NCBI GenBank assembly: GCA_049609065.1
Contig: JBMYYE010000098.1
Span: 1-9,253 of the forward strand
Reading direction: 5' to 3'
DNA: 9,253 bases
Origin: JBMYYE01 sp049609065
GTDB taxonomy: Bacteria > Pseudomonadota > Alphaproteobacteria > Rhodobacterales > Rhodobacteraceae
Positions 1 to 5,900 of the stretch are shown here, in pieces. Both the position numbers and the translations under genes were made by a program. Every line of letters starts with the position of its first letter. Position 1 is the first letter of the stretch. Under the pieces are notes generated by a model. The model made no database searches. It worked only from the letters and a program-made list of their open reading frames with translations, and had not been told where the DNA came from.

Positions 1-755
1 CCCGCAAACATATCTTGGCGGCGGTTATCGTGAAATGCAGAACGCAAGCTGTCTTCGTCCTCAGGGCCTATTGCCCCACCATCCCAATGCATAAGCGCCA
101 AAGAGGCCACGGGAAATGACGTTGCCGCGTCACGCTGCGCCGCCTCAATCAATGTAAGTGCTGCGCGCCTATGGGCAAAAACCTTTGCCCCGGCTTCGGC
201 CATCCGTCCTTCAAGGGCACGGTACCAACTGTCGTCTGAGACATTGTCTTTAAGCAACCTATTGCGGTCGCGCATGGATTTTTCATACTGCAGCACCGCT
301 TCCCCATGAGAGGGTTCAAAGCTAAGCGCCATACGATCCAAAAACCGCCGTCGTCCCTCTGCGCCTTCAAGCCACAGCCGATCCATTGACGGCACCAGCC
401 ACAACACGCGCGCCAACCGACCAAGCGCCGCCTGTGGCGCTGATTTGCCATCAATTTTGAGCTGTCGCCCCTCTTGGGGATGATATGTGATGTCGATTTC
501 GTGAACTTGTTCAAGGCTTTCAACCGTGGCGGAAACTTTCCAACCCAGAAGCTCAGGCTTTCGCATGAGCACATCCGCCTGCGCACGGCGCAATCCACGC
601 CCAGGCGACAGGAGAGAAATAGCTTCTAATATGTTGGTTTTCCCGGCCCCGTTTGCGCCAAATATCGCAACAGGCCGACCATCAAGCTCAAGGCGCATAT
701 GTTTATGCGACCTAAAATGGGAAAGTGTTATGTTTTTAAGGCTGAGCCCGCTCAC
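1..755 (-). CDS. recF: RecF, recombinational repair ATPase (C-terminus missing at window edge)
   Basis: RecF is an SMC/ABC-like ATPase that binds single-strand/double-strand DNA junctions and, with RecO and RecR, loads RecA at stalled forks and gaps. I translated the minus strand from a GTG at 755-753. This gives 251 codons starting VSGLSLKNITLSHFRSHK, the typical RecF N-terminus. A Walker A loop GANGAGKT follows at residues 33-40, then LEAISLLSPGRGLRR. Residues after about 100 also match the family (RVLWLVPSMDRL, GRRRFLDRM). RecF is usually about 365 residues, so roughly the last 115, with the ABC signature and Walker B, lie outside the window. The GTG overlaps the dnaN stop (GTGA) and has no clear Shine-Dalgarno, which suggests translational coupling to dnaN. 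The start is inferred from homology and overlap. Identity is secure. Confidence 0.93.
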   Translation of the reverse strand, partial: MSGLSLKNITLSHFRSHKHMRLELDGRPVAIFGANGAGKTNILEAISLLSPGRGLRRAQADVLMRKPELLGWKVSATVESLEQVHEIDITYHPQEGRQLKIDGKSAPQAALGRLARVLWLVPSMDRLWLEGAEGRRRFLDRMALSFEPSHGEAVLQYEKSMRDRNRLLKDNVSDDSWYRALEGRMAEAGAKVFAHRRAALTLIEAAQRDAATSFPVASLALMHWDGGAIGPEDEDSLRSAFHDNRRQDMFA

Positions 756-1870
756 ACGCGCATCGGCATCACGACATAAACCGCGCTCGTGTCATTGCCT
801 TCGCGCATCAAAGTCGGATCCCCAGAGGAGTTGAACATAAAGACAGCGTTTTCACGGTCCACCTGATTGGCAATTTCCAACAGGTATTTCGCGTTGAAGC
901 CGATTTCCAGGCGATCATCACCATAGGCCACGACGAGTTCTTCCTCCGCGGCACCACTATCTGGGGAATTCACAGAGAGCACCAAACGATCCTCGTCCAA
1001 AGCGAGCTTCACCGCGCGCGATCGTTCAGAAGATACGGTTGCCACACGGTCCACCGCTTTGGCGAATTCCGTTGCATCCACTTCGAGCTTCTTTGTGTTT
1101 CCAGATGGGATCACCCGCGTGTAATCAGGGAATGTGCCATCGATAACCTTGGATGTTAGCGTGATTTCAGGGGTCGCAAATCGAATTTTGGTTTCGGAAA
1201 CCGACACAGCGATTTCCGTTTCATCATCACCCAAAAGTTTCCCAAGTTCATTCACGGTTTTGCGCGGAACAATCACACCCGCCATGTCATTTGCGCCTTC
1301 AGGAAGCTCCGCATCAATACGCGCAAGACGGTGACCATCCGTGGCCACAGCACGCAGCACACGGCCGCCATCTTGGTCCGCGATGTGAAGGTAAACACCG
1401 TTCAGGTAGTAGCGTGTTTCCTCAGTTGAAATTGCAAATTTGGACTTATCGAACAAACGGCGCAACACAGGCGATGGCGCAGAGAAATTTGCAGAATATT
1501 CAGACGACGCCATCACTGGAAAATCTTCCTTCGGCAATGTCGCAAGCGAGAAGTTTGAACGCCCGGCCTCAACCGTCAAGCGGCCAGATGCGGCATCATC
1601 TGTCAATTGCACAAGCGCCCCATCGGGAAGTTTGCGTACAATTTCATGGAGCATCACAGCAGACACGGTCGTCGCACCTGCGCGTTCAACCTGAGCCAAG
1701 GTTTTATCCACAACCTCGATATCAAGGTCGGTCGCGCGGAAGCTTACTGTTTCGCCATCCGCTTCGATCAAAACATTTGCCAAGATCGGGATTGTGTTCC
1801 GACGTTCAACTACGGATTGTGCTTGGGAGACGGCCTTAAGCAATGTGGCGCGTTCAATACTGATTTTCAT
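752..1870 (-). CDS. dnaN: DNA polymerase III beta subunit (sliding clamp)
   Basis: The beta clamp is a ring-shaped homodimer that encircles DNA and tethers polymerase III and other clamp-binding proteins. The product is 372 residues, a normal length for the family. It starts MKISIERATLLKAVSQAQSV, continues ERRNTIPILANVLIEA and ATDLDIEV, and ends with the conserved VMPMRV that lines the partner-binding cleft. The ATG at 1870 is chosen because AAGGAG lies seven bases upstream and because the family begins MKxxIER. The reading frame stays open 19 codons further, but that extension has no ribosome site and is not conserved. It lies 126 bases downstream of dnaA, and its stop overlaps the recF GTG. 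A candidate internal promoter sits in the dnaA-dnaN gap, so dnaN may be transcribed both from dnaA and on its own. Confidence 0.97.
   Translation of the reverse strand: MKISIERATLLKAVSQAQSVVERRNTIPILANVLIEADGETVSFRATDLDIEVVDKTLAQVERAGATTVSAVMLHEIVRKLPDGALVQLTDDAASGRLTVEAGRSNFSLATLPKEDFPVMASSEYSANFSAPSPVLRRLFDKSKFAISTEETRYYLNGVYLHIADQDGGRVLRAVATDGHRLARIDAELPEGANDMAGVIVPRKTVNELGKLLGDDETEIAVSVSETKIRFATPEITLTSKVIDGTFPDYTRVIPSGNTKKLEVDATEFAKAVDRVATVSSERSRAVKLALDEDRLVLSVNSPDSGAAEEELVVAYGDDRLEIGFNAKYLLEIANQVDRENAVFMFNSSGDPTLMREGNDTSAVYVVMPMRV
1704..1712 (+). promoter_or_regulatory. Consensus DnaA box inside dnaN
   Basis: The nine bases TTATCCACA match the strict DnaA box consensus exactly. They lie within the dnaN coding region, where the opposite strand encodes Val-Asp-Lys of the segment VVDKTL. 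This is the only perfect copy I saw in the window. It could be a genuine DnaA-binding site, for example for titration or autoregulation, or a by-product of conserved coding. Function is not shown. Confidence 0.35.
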
Positions 1871-1941
1871 CCCTTGGCTCCTTAAAGGTATTAGGGGTCG
1901 CAAGATAGCCGATCTATGATCAGCCACAAGTGTTTTGTCGA

Positions 1942-1970
1942 AATTTGAGGGGAAATTCCCCGCGCGTCAA
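1942..1970 (-). promoter_or_regulatory. Candidate dnaN promoter
   Basis: On the minus strand a -35-like TTGACG (1970-1965) is followed after exactly 17 bases by CAAATT (1947-1942). The -35 is good (5 of 6) but the -10 is poor (3 of 6). It would start transcription about 65 bases before the dnaN ATG. The spacer contains the perfect palindrome described separately. The call rests on pattern only. Confidence 0.3.
1949..1961. repeat. Perfect 13-base palindrome in dnaA-dnaN gap
   Basis: GGGGAA-A-TTCCCC is a perfect inverted repeat with a single central base. It sits between the -35 and -10 elements proposed for dnaN. Its one-base centre makes it a poor RNA hairpin, and no U run follows on either strand, so an operator is more likely than a terminator. 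No regulator is identified. Confidence 0.4.
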
Positions 1971-1996
1971 GCCCAGTGCCAGATGCTCACCTAAAA

Positions 1997-3364
1997 TTAG
2001 CTTTCGAGGCTACGGCGTAGGATTTCCAAATCTTCTGAAATTTGATTGTCGATCGGCATCAATTCTTCGATTTTTTTCACACCATGCATCACGGTTGTAT
2101 GATCGCGTCCGCCAAAGCGGCGCCCGATTTCAGGGAGGCTCCGAGAGGTGAGTTGTTTCGCGAGATACATCGCAACCTGACGTGGCCGCGCAATGGACCG
2201 CACGCGTTTTGGCCCAATCATTTCAGACAGCTTAATGTTGTAATGTTCGCTGACTTTGCGTTGAATTTCATCAATGGTGATTTTGCGGTTTGACGCACGG
2301 AGCACATCGGCAAGACAATCTTGGGCCAATTCCAATGTGATTTCACGCCCAACAAGCGATGAAAACGCAAAAAGGCGGGTCAATGCGCCCTCAAGCACAC
2401 GTACATTGGTCGAAATGCGATGCGCCAAAAATTCCAGCACGCCATCGCAAATTTCGAGATCCTCATATTGCGTGCGGTACTGTTCAACCTTGGTCTGTAA
2501 AATCCCGAGGCGAAGTTCATAATCAGTCGGGTGCAAATCCACGACCAGCCCACATTGCATCCGCGATTTGATCCGGTCTTCGAGATCTTTGATTTCACCT
2601 GGCGCACGATCCGCTGAAATCACGATCTGCTTATTTTGGTCGATCAAAGCGTTGAATGTATGGAAAAATTCTTCTTGAGTACTGCCTTTGCCGGCGATGA
2701 ATTGCACATCGTCCACCATAAGCACATCAACAGACCGGAACATTTCTTTGAAGTCCATCATACGCTTGTCGCGCAAAGCTTGAACAAAACGGTACATGAA
2801 CTGTTCCGCCGATAGATACAGCACATTGAGATCAGGACGTGTATCACGAAGCTCATGGGCAATCGCATGCATAAGATGCGTTTTACCAAGCCCAACTCCC
2901 CCATAAAGGAAAAGCGGGTTAAACGTCGCCTCAACACCTTCCGCCACACGGCGTGCAGCCGCATGGGCCAGTTCATTCGGCTTACCAACCACAAACTTAT
3001 CAAAAGTGAAACGCGCATCAAGCGGCGCCCCAGGGAGATCGCCAGACACAACCTCACGCACCTTCGGGGCCTTTTGGGTCCCTGTTACGGGCTCGTGTTT
3101 GGATGTGGTCGTGGATCGCTTGGCGGATGGCACAATAAACTCAAGGCGCGAAACAGCCGTGCCAGACGATTTAATAAGGCCGAGGATTTCATCCCCAAAG
3201 TTTCGGGAAACCCAGTCCCCCATGAAGCTTGTTGGAACAGAAAAAATTGCGGCGCTTTCTTCACAGCCGACAAATTCCAAAGGTTCAATCCAACTTTGAA
3301 AATTGTTTCCCCCAACAGCTGAGCGTAGCGCCTCTCTCAACTGTTCCCAATCAGCAATTACCAT
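1997..3364 (-). CDS. dnaA: Chromosomal replication initiator DnaA
   Basis: DnaA is the AAA+ ATPase that binds DnaA boxes, melts the origin and loads the helicase. From the ATG at 3364 it has 455 residues. Domain I is at about 1-80 (WEQLREAL, NNFQSWIEPLEF), followed by a variable linker. The AAA+ domain starts near 112 (RFTFDKFVVGKPN), with Walker A GGVGLGKTH at 155-163, Walker B LMVDDVQF at 215-222 and the box VII region DRIKSR at 263-268. The C-terminal helix-turn-helix carries the family signature GRDHTTVMHGVKK at 419-431. A GTG at 3379 would add five residues (VDEDK). Neither start has a strong ribosome site. I prefer the ATG because related proteins begin a few residues before the first Trp. 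The gene is followed by dnaN and recF. The leader upstream carries a GANTC cluster, implying methylation-linked control. Confidence 0.97.
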   Translation of the reverse strand: MVIADWEQLREALRSAVGGNNFQSWIEPLEFVGCEESAAIFSVPTSFMGDWVSRNFGDEILGLIKSSGTAVSRLEFIVPSAKRSTTTSKHEPVTGTQKAPKVREVVSGDLPGAPLDARFTFDKFVVGKPNELAHAAARRVAEGVEATFNPLFLYGGVGLGKTHLMHAIAHELRDTRPDLNVLYLSAEQFMYRFVQALRDKRMMDFKEMFRSVDVLMVDDVQFIAGKGSTQEEFFHTFNALIDQNKQIVISADRAPGEIKDLEDRIKSRMQCGLVVDLHPTDYELRLGILQTKVEQYRTQYEDLEICDGVLEFLAHRISTNVRVLEGALTRLFAFSSLVGREITLELAQDCLADVLRASNRKITIDEIQRKVSEHYNIKLSEMIGPKRVRSIARPRQVAMYLAKQLTSRSLPEIGRRFGGRDHTTVMHGVKKIEELMPIDNQISEDLEILRRSLES

Positions 3365-3371
3365 TTTATCT

Positions 3372-3380
3372 TCGTCCACA
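3372..3380 (+). promoter_or_regulatory. DnaA-box-like 9-mer at dnaA start
   Basis: TCGTCCACA matches TTATCCACA at seven of nine positions, including the core TCCACA. It overlaps the alternative GTG start of dnaA (3379-3377). This could be a weak autoregulatory site, but a 7/9 match is expected by chance fairly often. Confidence 0.2.
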
Positions 3381-3419
3381 ACTATCTTTTATGGGCGCAA
3401 ACGCACCCTTATTATTTAC

Positions 3420-3438
3420 GCCGAATACTCGGCTTTTT
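3420..3438 (+). terminator. Terminator-like hairpin in dnaA leader, pointing against dnaA
   Basis: GCCGA (3420-3424), loop ATAC, TCGGC (3429-3433) and then TTTTT form a classic short intrinsic terminator on the plus strand. No plus-strand gene precedes it, so it would stop only antisense transcription coming out of dnaA. In the dnaA mRNA the same bases form a hairpin preceded by five A, which could instead be a leader structure. The stem is only five base pairs. Confidence 0.4.
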
Positions 3439-3479
3439 GTTCTCACAAAGCCTTCCGCAAAATCCCCCAATCCTGCAAA

Positions 3480-3488
3480 CGATCCACA
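3480..3488 (+). promoter_or_regulatory. DnaA-box-like 9-mer in dnaA leader
   Basis: CGATCCACA matches TTATCCACA at seven of nine bases, with the core ATCCACA intact. It lies about 115 bases upstream of the dnaA ATG. It may be a weak DnaA site for autoregulation. Chance occurrence is not excluded. Confidence 0.25.
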
Positions 3489-3566
3489 CATGCCGCACAA
3501 TAGCATCGCAAAATGGCGATCTGGTATCATCTACATGCTGCTGCAAAACCACAGACATAAATTGTA

Positions 3567-3678
3567 GAATCGCCGCCTCATGTGCGTGGTGACGTGAATC
3601 GATAAGACAATCTAGCAATGGAGTTTGAAGAGTCGCAACAGAACTTCATACTTGACTCAAAGATAATTGAATCGAATC
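3567..3678. promoter_or_regulatory. Cluster of six GANTC (CcrM-type) methylation sites upstream of dnaA
   Basis: GANTC occurs at 3567 (GAATC), 3596 (GAATC), 3630 (GAGTC), 3654 (GACTC), 3669 (GAATC) and 3674 (GAATC). In a read-through by eye I found none in 1-3566 and about a dozen in the rest of the window. GANTC is the target of the alphaproteobacterial cell-cycle adenine methyltransferase CcrM, and in Caulobacter dnaA transcription is known to respond to methylation of such sites. The position and density suggest a methylation-sensitive dnaA promoter region here. That role is inference. Confidence 0.55.
3609..3638 (-). promoter_or_regulatory. Weak candidate dnaA promoter
   Basis: On the minus strand TTGCGA (3638-3633) and TAGATT (3614-3609) are separated by 18 bases, each matching the sigma-70 consensus at four positions. 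The GAGTC site at 3630-3634 touches the -35 element. It would give a leader of about 220-240 bases. Better-placed promoters were not found, but confidence is low. Confidence 0.22.
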
Positions 3679-3684
3679 TCATTT

Positions 3685-3698
3685 CGCGGCACGCCGCG
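3685..3698. repeat. Perfect 14-base GC-rich palindrome
   Basis: CGCGGC-AC-GCCGCG is a perfect inverted repeat lying between the rpsT terminator and the GANTC cluster. No T run follows on either strand, so it is not an obvious terminator. It may be a protein-binding site or chance in GC-rich sequence. Confidence 0.25.
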
Positions 3699-3738
3699 AC
3701 TTTGTTGCGGTAGAAATAACCTGACATTCAGGCACGAC

Positions 3739-3765
3739 AAAAGGGCACATGTCGCCATATGCCCT
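3739..3765 (-). terminator. Intrinsic terminator of rpsT
   Basis: In minus-strand RNA, AGGGCAUAUG and CAUGUGCCCU pair over ten positions, one of them a U-G wobble. They close a GCGA tetraloop of the GNRA type and are followed by a short U run (UUUG). The hairpin begins 28 bases after the rpsT stop codon. This is a convincing Rho-independent terminator that separates rpsT from dnaA. Confidence 0.8.
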
Positions 3766-3793
3766 CGTCACATAGTGTTCGGATTGCAGAAGC

Positions 3794-4057
3794 TTAGCTT
3801 ACTGCTTTAACCCGTGCGGACAAACGAGACAATTTACGTGCCACAGTGTTCTTGTGGAAAATGCCTTTTGTCACACCGCGCATCAATTCAGGCTGCGCAG
3901 CTTTGAACGCACCTTGTGCTGCGTCTTTGTCGCCAGAAGCAATCGCTTCTTCAACTTTACGCAAATAAGTGCGGATGCGCGAACGACGCGCTTTGTTTAC
4001 TTCTGCACGGCGTTCGTTTTGACGTGCGCGTTTTTTTGCTTGGGGCGTATTAGCCAT
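3794..4057 (-). CDS. rpsT: 30S ribosomal protein bS20
   Basis: bS20 binds 16S rRNA early in 30S assembly. The 87-residue product has the family's normal length and composition: very basic and helical, beginning MANTPQAKKRARQNERR and ending LSRLSARVKAVS, with the conserved KGIFHKNTVARKLSRL near the C-terminus. The ATG at 4057 is chosen because family members start MANxxxAKKR. An upstream in-frame codon at 4117 would add 20 unrelated residues and lies upstream of part of the proposed promoter's transcript. The ribosome site is weak (GAG a few bases before the ATG). A sigma-70-like promoter lies 43-71 bases upstream and a strong terminator lies downstream, so rpsT is probably largely its own transcription unit. 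rpsT next to dnaA is a familiar alphaproteobacterial arrangement. Confidence 0.97.
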   Translation of the reverse strand: MANTPQAKKRARQNERRAEVNKARRSRIRTYLRKVEEAIASGDKDAAQGAFKAAQPELMRGVTKGIFHKNTVARKLSRLSARVKAVS

Positions 4058-4099
4058 AGTCTCGATTTCCCATCTGGGTTCGCATATTCTGAAACCGCG

Positions 4100-4128
4100 C
4101 TCATAAAAGCGACTCACATATAAGTCAA
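4100..4128 (-). promoter_or_regulatory. rpsT promoter (sigma-70 type)
   Basis: On the minus strand TTGACT (4128-4123, five of six) is followed after exactly 17 bases by TATGAG (4105-4100, four of six). Transcription would start near 4093, giving a leader of about 36 bases to the rpsT ATG. The spacer contains a GANTC site (4111-4115). This is the best-looking promoter in the window. Confidence 0.6.
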
Positions 4129-4151
4129 CAGATCATGCAAAGTTTTCTGAT

Positions 4152-4928
4152 TTATTTATCTCGGAATTGCGCTTCACGCTTGTCCAAAAATGCTTTCATG
4201 CCTTCTTTTTGGTCCTCTGTCGCAAAAAGCGAATGAAATACACGTCGTTCAAAAAGCAAGCCTTCGCTCAACGTGGTTTCATAGGACCGATTCACGGCTT
4301 CTTTCACGATCATTGTAGCCATCTGGGATTTCTCCGCAATTTTATGCGCTACAGCGAGTGTTTCTTCCATGAGTTTTTTCGCAGGAACAACCCGTGACAC
4401 AAGGCCCGAACGCTCTGCTTCTTCTGCGTCCATGAAACGCCCCGTCAGGTGCATATCCATGGATTTCGATTTTGCAACATAGCGTGTCAAACGCTGCGTG
4501 CCGCCAATACCAGCAACAACACCAAGGTTGATTTCTGGTTGGCCAAATTTTGCGGTATCCGATGCAATGATGAAATCACACATCATCGCAAGCTCACAGC
4601 CACCGCCGAGCGCATAGCCCGAAACCGCTGCGATAATTGGCTTGCGGCATTTCAATAACTGGTCGGTCTCTGTTCCAAAAAGATCAGACGTAAACACATC
4701 TACGAAGCTTTTTTCTGACATCTCTTTAATATCGGCGCCGGCTGCAAATGCTTTTTCAGACCCTGTGATTACCACACAACGGACTTTATCATTTCCTTCA
4801 GCATCCTTTAGCGCGTCTGCGAGCTCACCCAAAAGTTGGGAATTCAGCGCATTCAGGGCTTCAGGGCGGTTCAGCTTAATCAAAGAAACATGTTCTTCGA
4901 TTTCGACAATAAGAGTTTCGTAGGCCAT
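4152..4928 (-). CDS. Enoyl-CoA hydratase (crotonase family)
   Basis: This is a cytosolic crotonase that hydrates 2-trans-enoyl-CoA to 3-hydroxyacyl-CoA in fatty-acid beta-oxidation. From the ATG at 4928 it has 258 residues, the usual length of short-chain hydratases. It starts MAYETLIVEIEEHVSLIKLNRPEALNAL-type sequence. The oxyanion-hole segment AFAAGADIKEM is at 60-70. Both catalytic glutamates of true hydratases are present: E112 in ALGGGCE and E132 in FGQPE. GIGGTQRLTR follows at 140-149. Keeping both glutamates argues for hydratase rather than isomerase or another crotonase. Chain-length preference cannot be read. An in-frame ATG at 4940 would add MQNL, and neither start has a strong ribosome site. 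It lies 62 bases after mutM and 94 bases before the rpsT ATG, on the same strand. Confidence 0.92.
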   Translation of the reverse strand: MAYETLIVEIEEHVSLIKLNRPEALNALNSQLLGELADALKDAEGNDKVRCVVITGSEKAFAAGADIKEMSEKSFVDVFTSDLFGTETDQLLKCRKPIIAAVSGYALGGGCELAMMCDFIIASDTAKFGQPEINLGVVAGIGGTQRLTRYVAKSKSMDMHLTGRFMDAEEAERSGLVSRVVPAKKLMEETLAVAHKIAEKSQMATMIVKEAVNRSYETTLSEGLLFERRVFHSLFATEDQKEGMKAFLDKREAQFRDK

Positions 4929-4990
4929 AAGATTCTGCATCGTTGTTTCAGTCAGACTTGTTCCTTAGCAGCCTGAGCGCATTTGTAAAA

Positions 4991-5842
4991 CTATTCTTGG
5001 CACCCTGGACAAAGAAAAGTCGAACGCCCCGATTGCACAATACGGATGATTTCTTGGCCACATGACGGCGTCTGACAGGTTTCACCTTCGCGCCCGTAAA
5101 CCGCAAAACTATGCTGAAAATATCCAAGTTCCCCATCCACCGAGCGGTGATCTTTCAACGTAGATCCCCCCGATTCGATGGCTTCTGATAAAACTTCACG
5201 TACAAGCGGCACGATCTTTTCGCACGTCTTTAGCGACACCGTCTGCGCCTGTCGCACTGGATTAAGGCGCGCGCGGTACAAGATTTCACACACATAAATA
5301 TTGCCCAAACCTGCAACCACGCTTTGATCCAAAAGCACCGTTTTCAAAGGCGTCTTTCGTGTTGAAATTGCGTCATAAAGCCCCTGTGGATGAAAGTGAT
5401 TGGATAATGGTTCCGGCCCAAGTTTGGCAAAAAACTTATGGCTTTCCACATCCTTCGTCGGTGCCAAATCCATCGCCCCAAAGCGCCGCGCGTCGTTAAA
5501 ACTCACCCGCGCGCCACCATCCATATCAAAAATCACATGGTCATGTTTTTCAGGCACGGCCCGCTCACGGGCAAAGGCCACACTGCTTTCCCCTGAAATC
5601 AACATGCGCCCAGACATCCCCAAATGGATGATCAAACTTTCCCCCGATGATAGGTCCGCAACGATATATTTGGCACAGCGGCGCATCCGCGTCACCGTCA
5701 CCCCCGTAAGTCGTTCTTGCATCCGCTCAGGAAATGGCCAGCGCAAATCAGGACGCCGAATATCGGCCTTCGCAATGCGCTTTCCTTCCATGACGGGCTG
5801 TAATCCGCGCATCACAGTTTCCACCTCAGGCAGTTCGGGCAT
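4991..5842 (-). CDS. mutM: Formamidopyrimidine-DNA glycosylase (MutM/Fpg)
   Basis: MutM is a bifunctional glycosylase/AP lyase that removes 8-oxoguanine and formamidopyrimidines. The protein has 283 residues, normal for the family. It begins MPELPEVETV: after Met removal the N-terminal Pro is the nucleophile and the next Glu is catalytic. K58 in CAKYI corresponds to the conserved catalytic-site Lys. M76, R119 and F121 match the residues that wedge into the DNA at the lesion. N181 sits in the helix-two-turn-helix segment GLGNIYV. The C-terminal zinc finger uses C256, C261, C278 and C281, with the DNA-contacting Arg in QSGRSTF. Its C-x4-C spacing differs from the C-x2-C of E. coli but is familiar in Rhodobacterales. 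The ATG at 5842 has AGGAG eight bases upstream. A longer frame from 5881 is rejected because Pro must follow Met. It is divergent from ubiE. Confidence 0.97.
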   Translation of the reverse strand: MPELPEVETVMRGLQPVMEGKRIAKADIRRPDLRWPFPERMQERLTGVTVTRMRRCAKYIVADLSSGESLIIHLGMSGRMLISGESSVAFARERAVPEKHDHVIFDMDGGARVSFNDARRFGAMDLAPTKDVESHKFFAKLGPEPLSNHFHPQGLYDAISTRKTPLKTVLLDQSVVAGLGNIYVCEILYRARLNPVRQAQTVSLKTCEKIVPLVREVLSEAIESGGSTLKDHRSVDGELGYFQHSFAVYGREGETCQTPSCGQEIIRIVQSGRSTFLCPGCQE

Positions 5843-5871
5843 GGGATTCGCTCCTTTTTCAAGCGCAAACG

Positions 5872-5877
5872 ATTGTA
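5872..5877 (-). promoter_or_regulatory. Candidate mutM -10 element
   Basis: TACAAT on the minus strand matches the sigma-70 -10 consensus at five of six bases and lies 29 bases before the mutM ATG. No good -35 is seen at 16-18 bases. It overlaps the left arm of the inverted repeat by one base and coincides with the -35 position of the opposing ubiE promoter, so the two promoters would be back to back and overlapping. Confidence 0.4.
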
Positions 5878-5900
5878 TCATTCTAAGAGAACACTATAAG
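5873..5900 (+). promoter_or_regulatory. Candidate ubiE-ubiB promoter
   Basis: TATAAG (5895-5900, five of six) is a good -10. TTGTAT 16 bases upstream (5873-5878) is a modest -35. Transcription would start near 5907, giving a leader of about 30 bases that ends in AAGG nine bases before the ubiE ATG. Both elements overlap the inverted repeat at 5877-5906. Confidence 0.45.

Larger units (their letters stand above)
3380..3793. other. rpsT-dnaA intergenic region, probable dnaA control region
   Basis: No convincing gene lies in this interval. Read leftward from rpsT it holds the rpsT terminator (3739-3765), a small palindrome (3685-3698), an AT-rich stretch with six GANTC sites (3567-3678), a weak dnaA promoter candidate (3609-3638), a DnaA-box-like 9-mer (3480-3488) and a plus-strand terminator-like hairpin (3420-3438). 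The dnaA leader would be roughly 220 bases if the candidate promoter is right. An origin role is possible in principle. However, I see no perfect DnaA box here and no long AT-rich unwinding element, so promoter/leader control of dnaA is the better reading. Confidence 0.6.

Noticed and set aside
149..598. 149-codon minus-strand open frame
   Set aside because: It is out of frame with recF, which reads through the same bases from a GTG at 755 with a Walker A motif.
1291..1839. 182-codon plus-strand open frame antisense to dnaN
   Set aside because: It lies wholly within dnaN, has no recognisable domain or ribosome site, and its composition is that of a shadow frame.
3412..3618. 68-codon minus-strand open frame in the dnaA leader, a possible upstream ORF or small protein
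   Set aside because: It begins at a TTG without a ribosome site, its sequence resembles no family I know, and it runs through the GANTC cluster and hairpin, which better explain the region.
3720..3732. Short inverted repeat CCTGA-CAT-TCAGG just beyond the rpsT terminator
   Set aside because: A five-base arm with a three-base loop and no T run is expected by chance in a region this size.
3380..3793. Chromosomal origin (oriC) in the rpsT-dnaA interval
   Set aside because: No perfect DnaA box, only two 7/9 matches, no CtrA-type TTAA-N7-TTAA site that I could see, and no long AT-rich unwinding stretch. The gene next door and the GANTC sites are suggestive but not enough to call an origin.
4929..4990. 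Start of the hydratase at a CTG behind AAGGA (about 26 bases upstream of the 4940 ATG)
   Set aside because: The ribosome-site spacing is fair, but CTG starts are rare and family members begin at MAYET; not enough to move the start.
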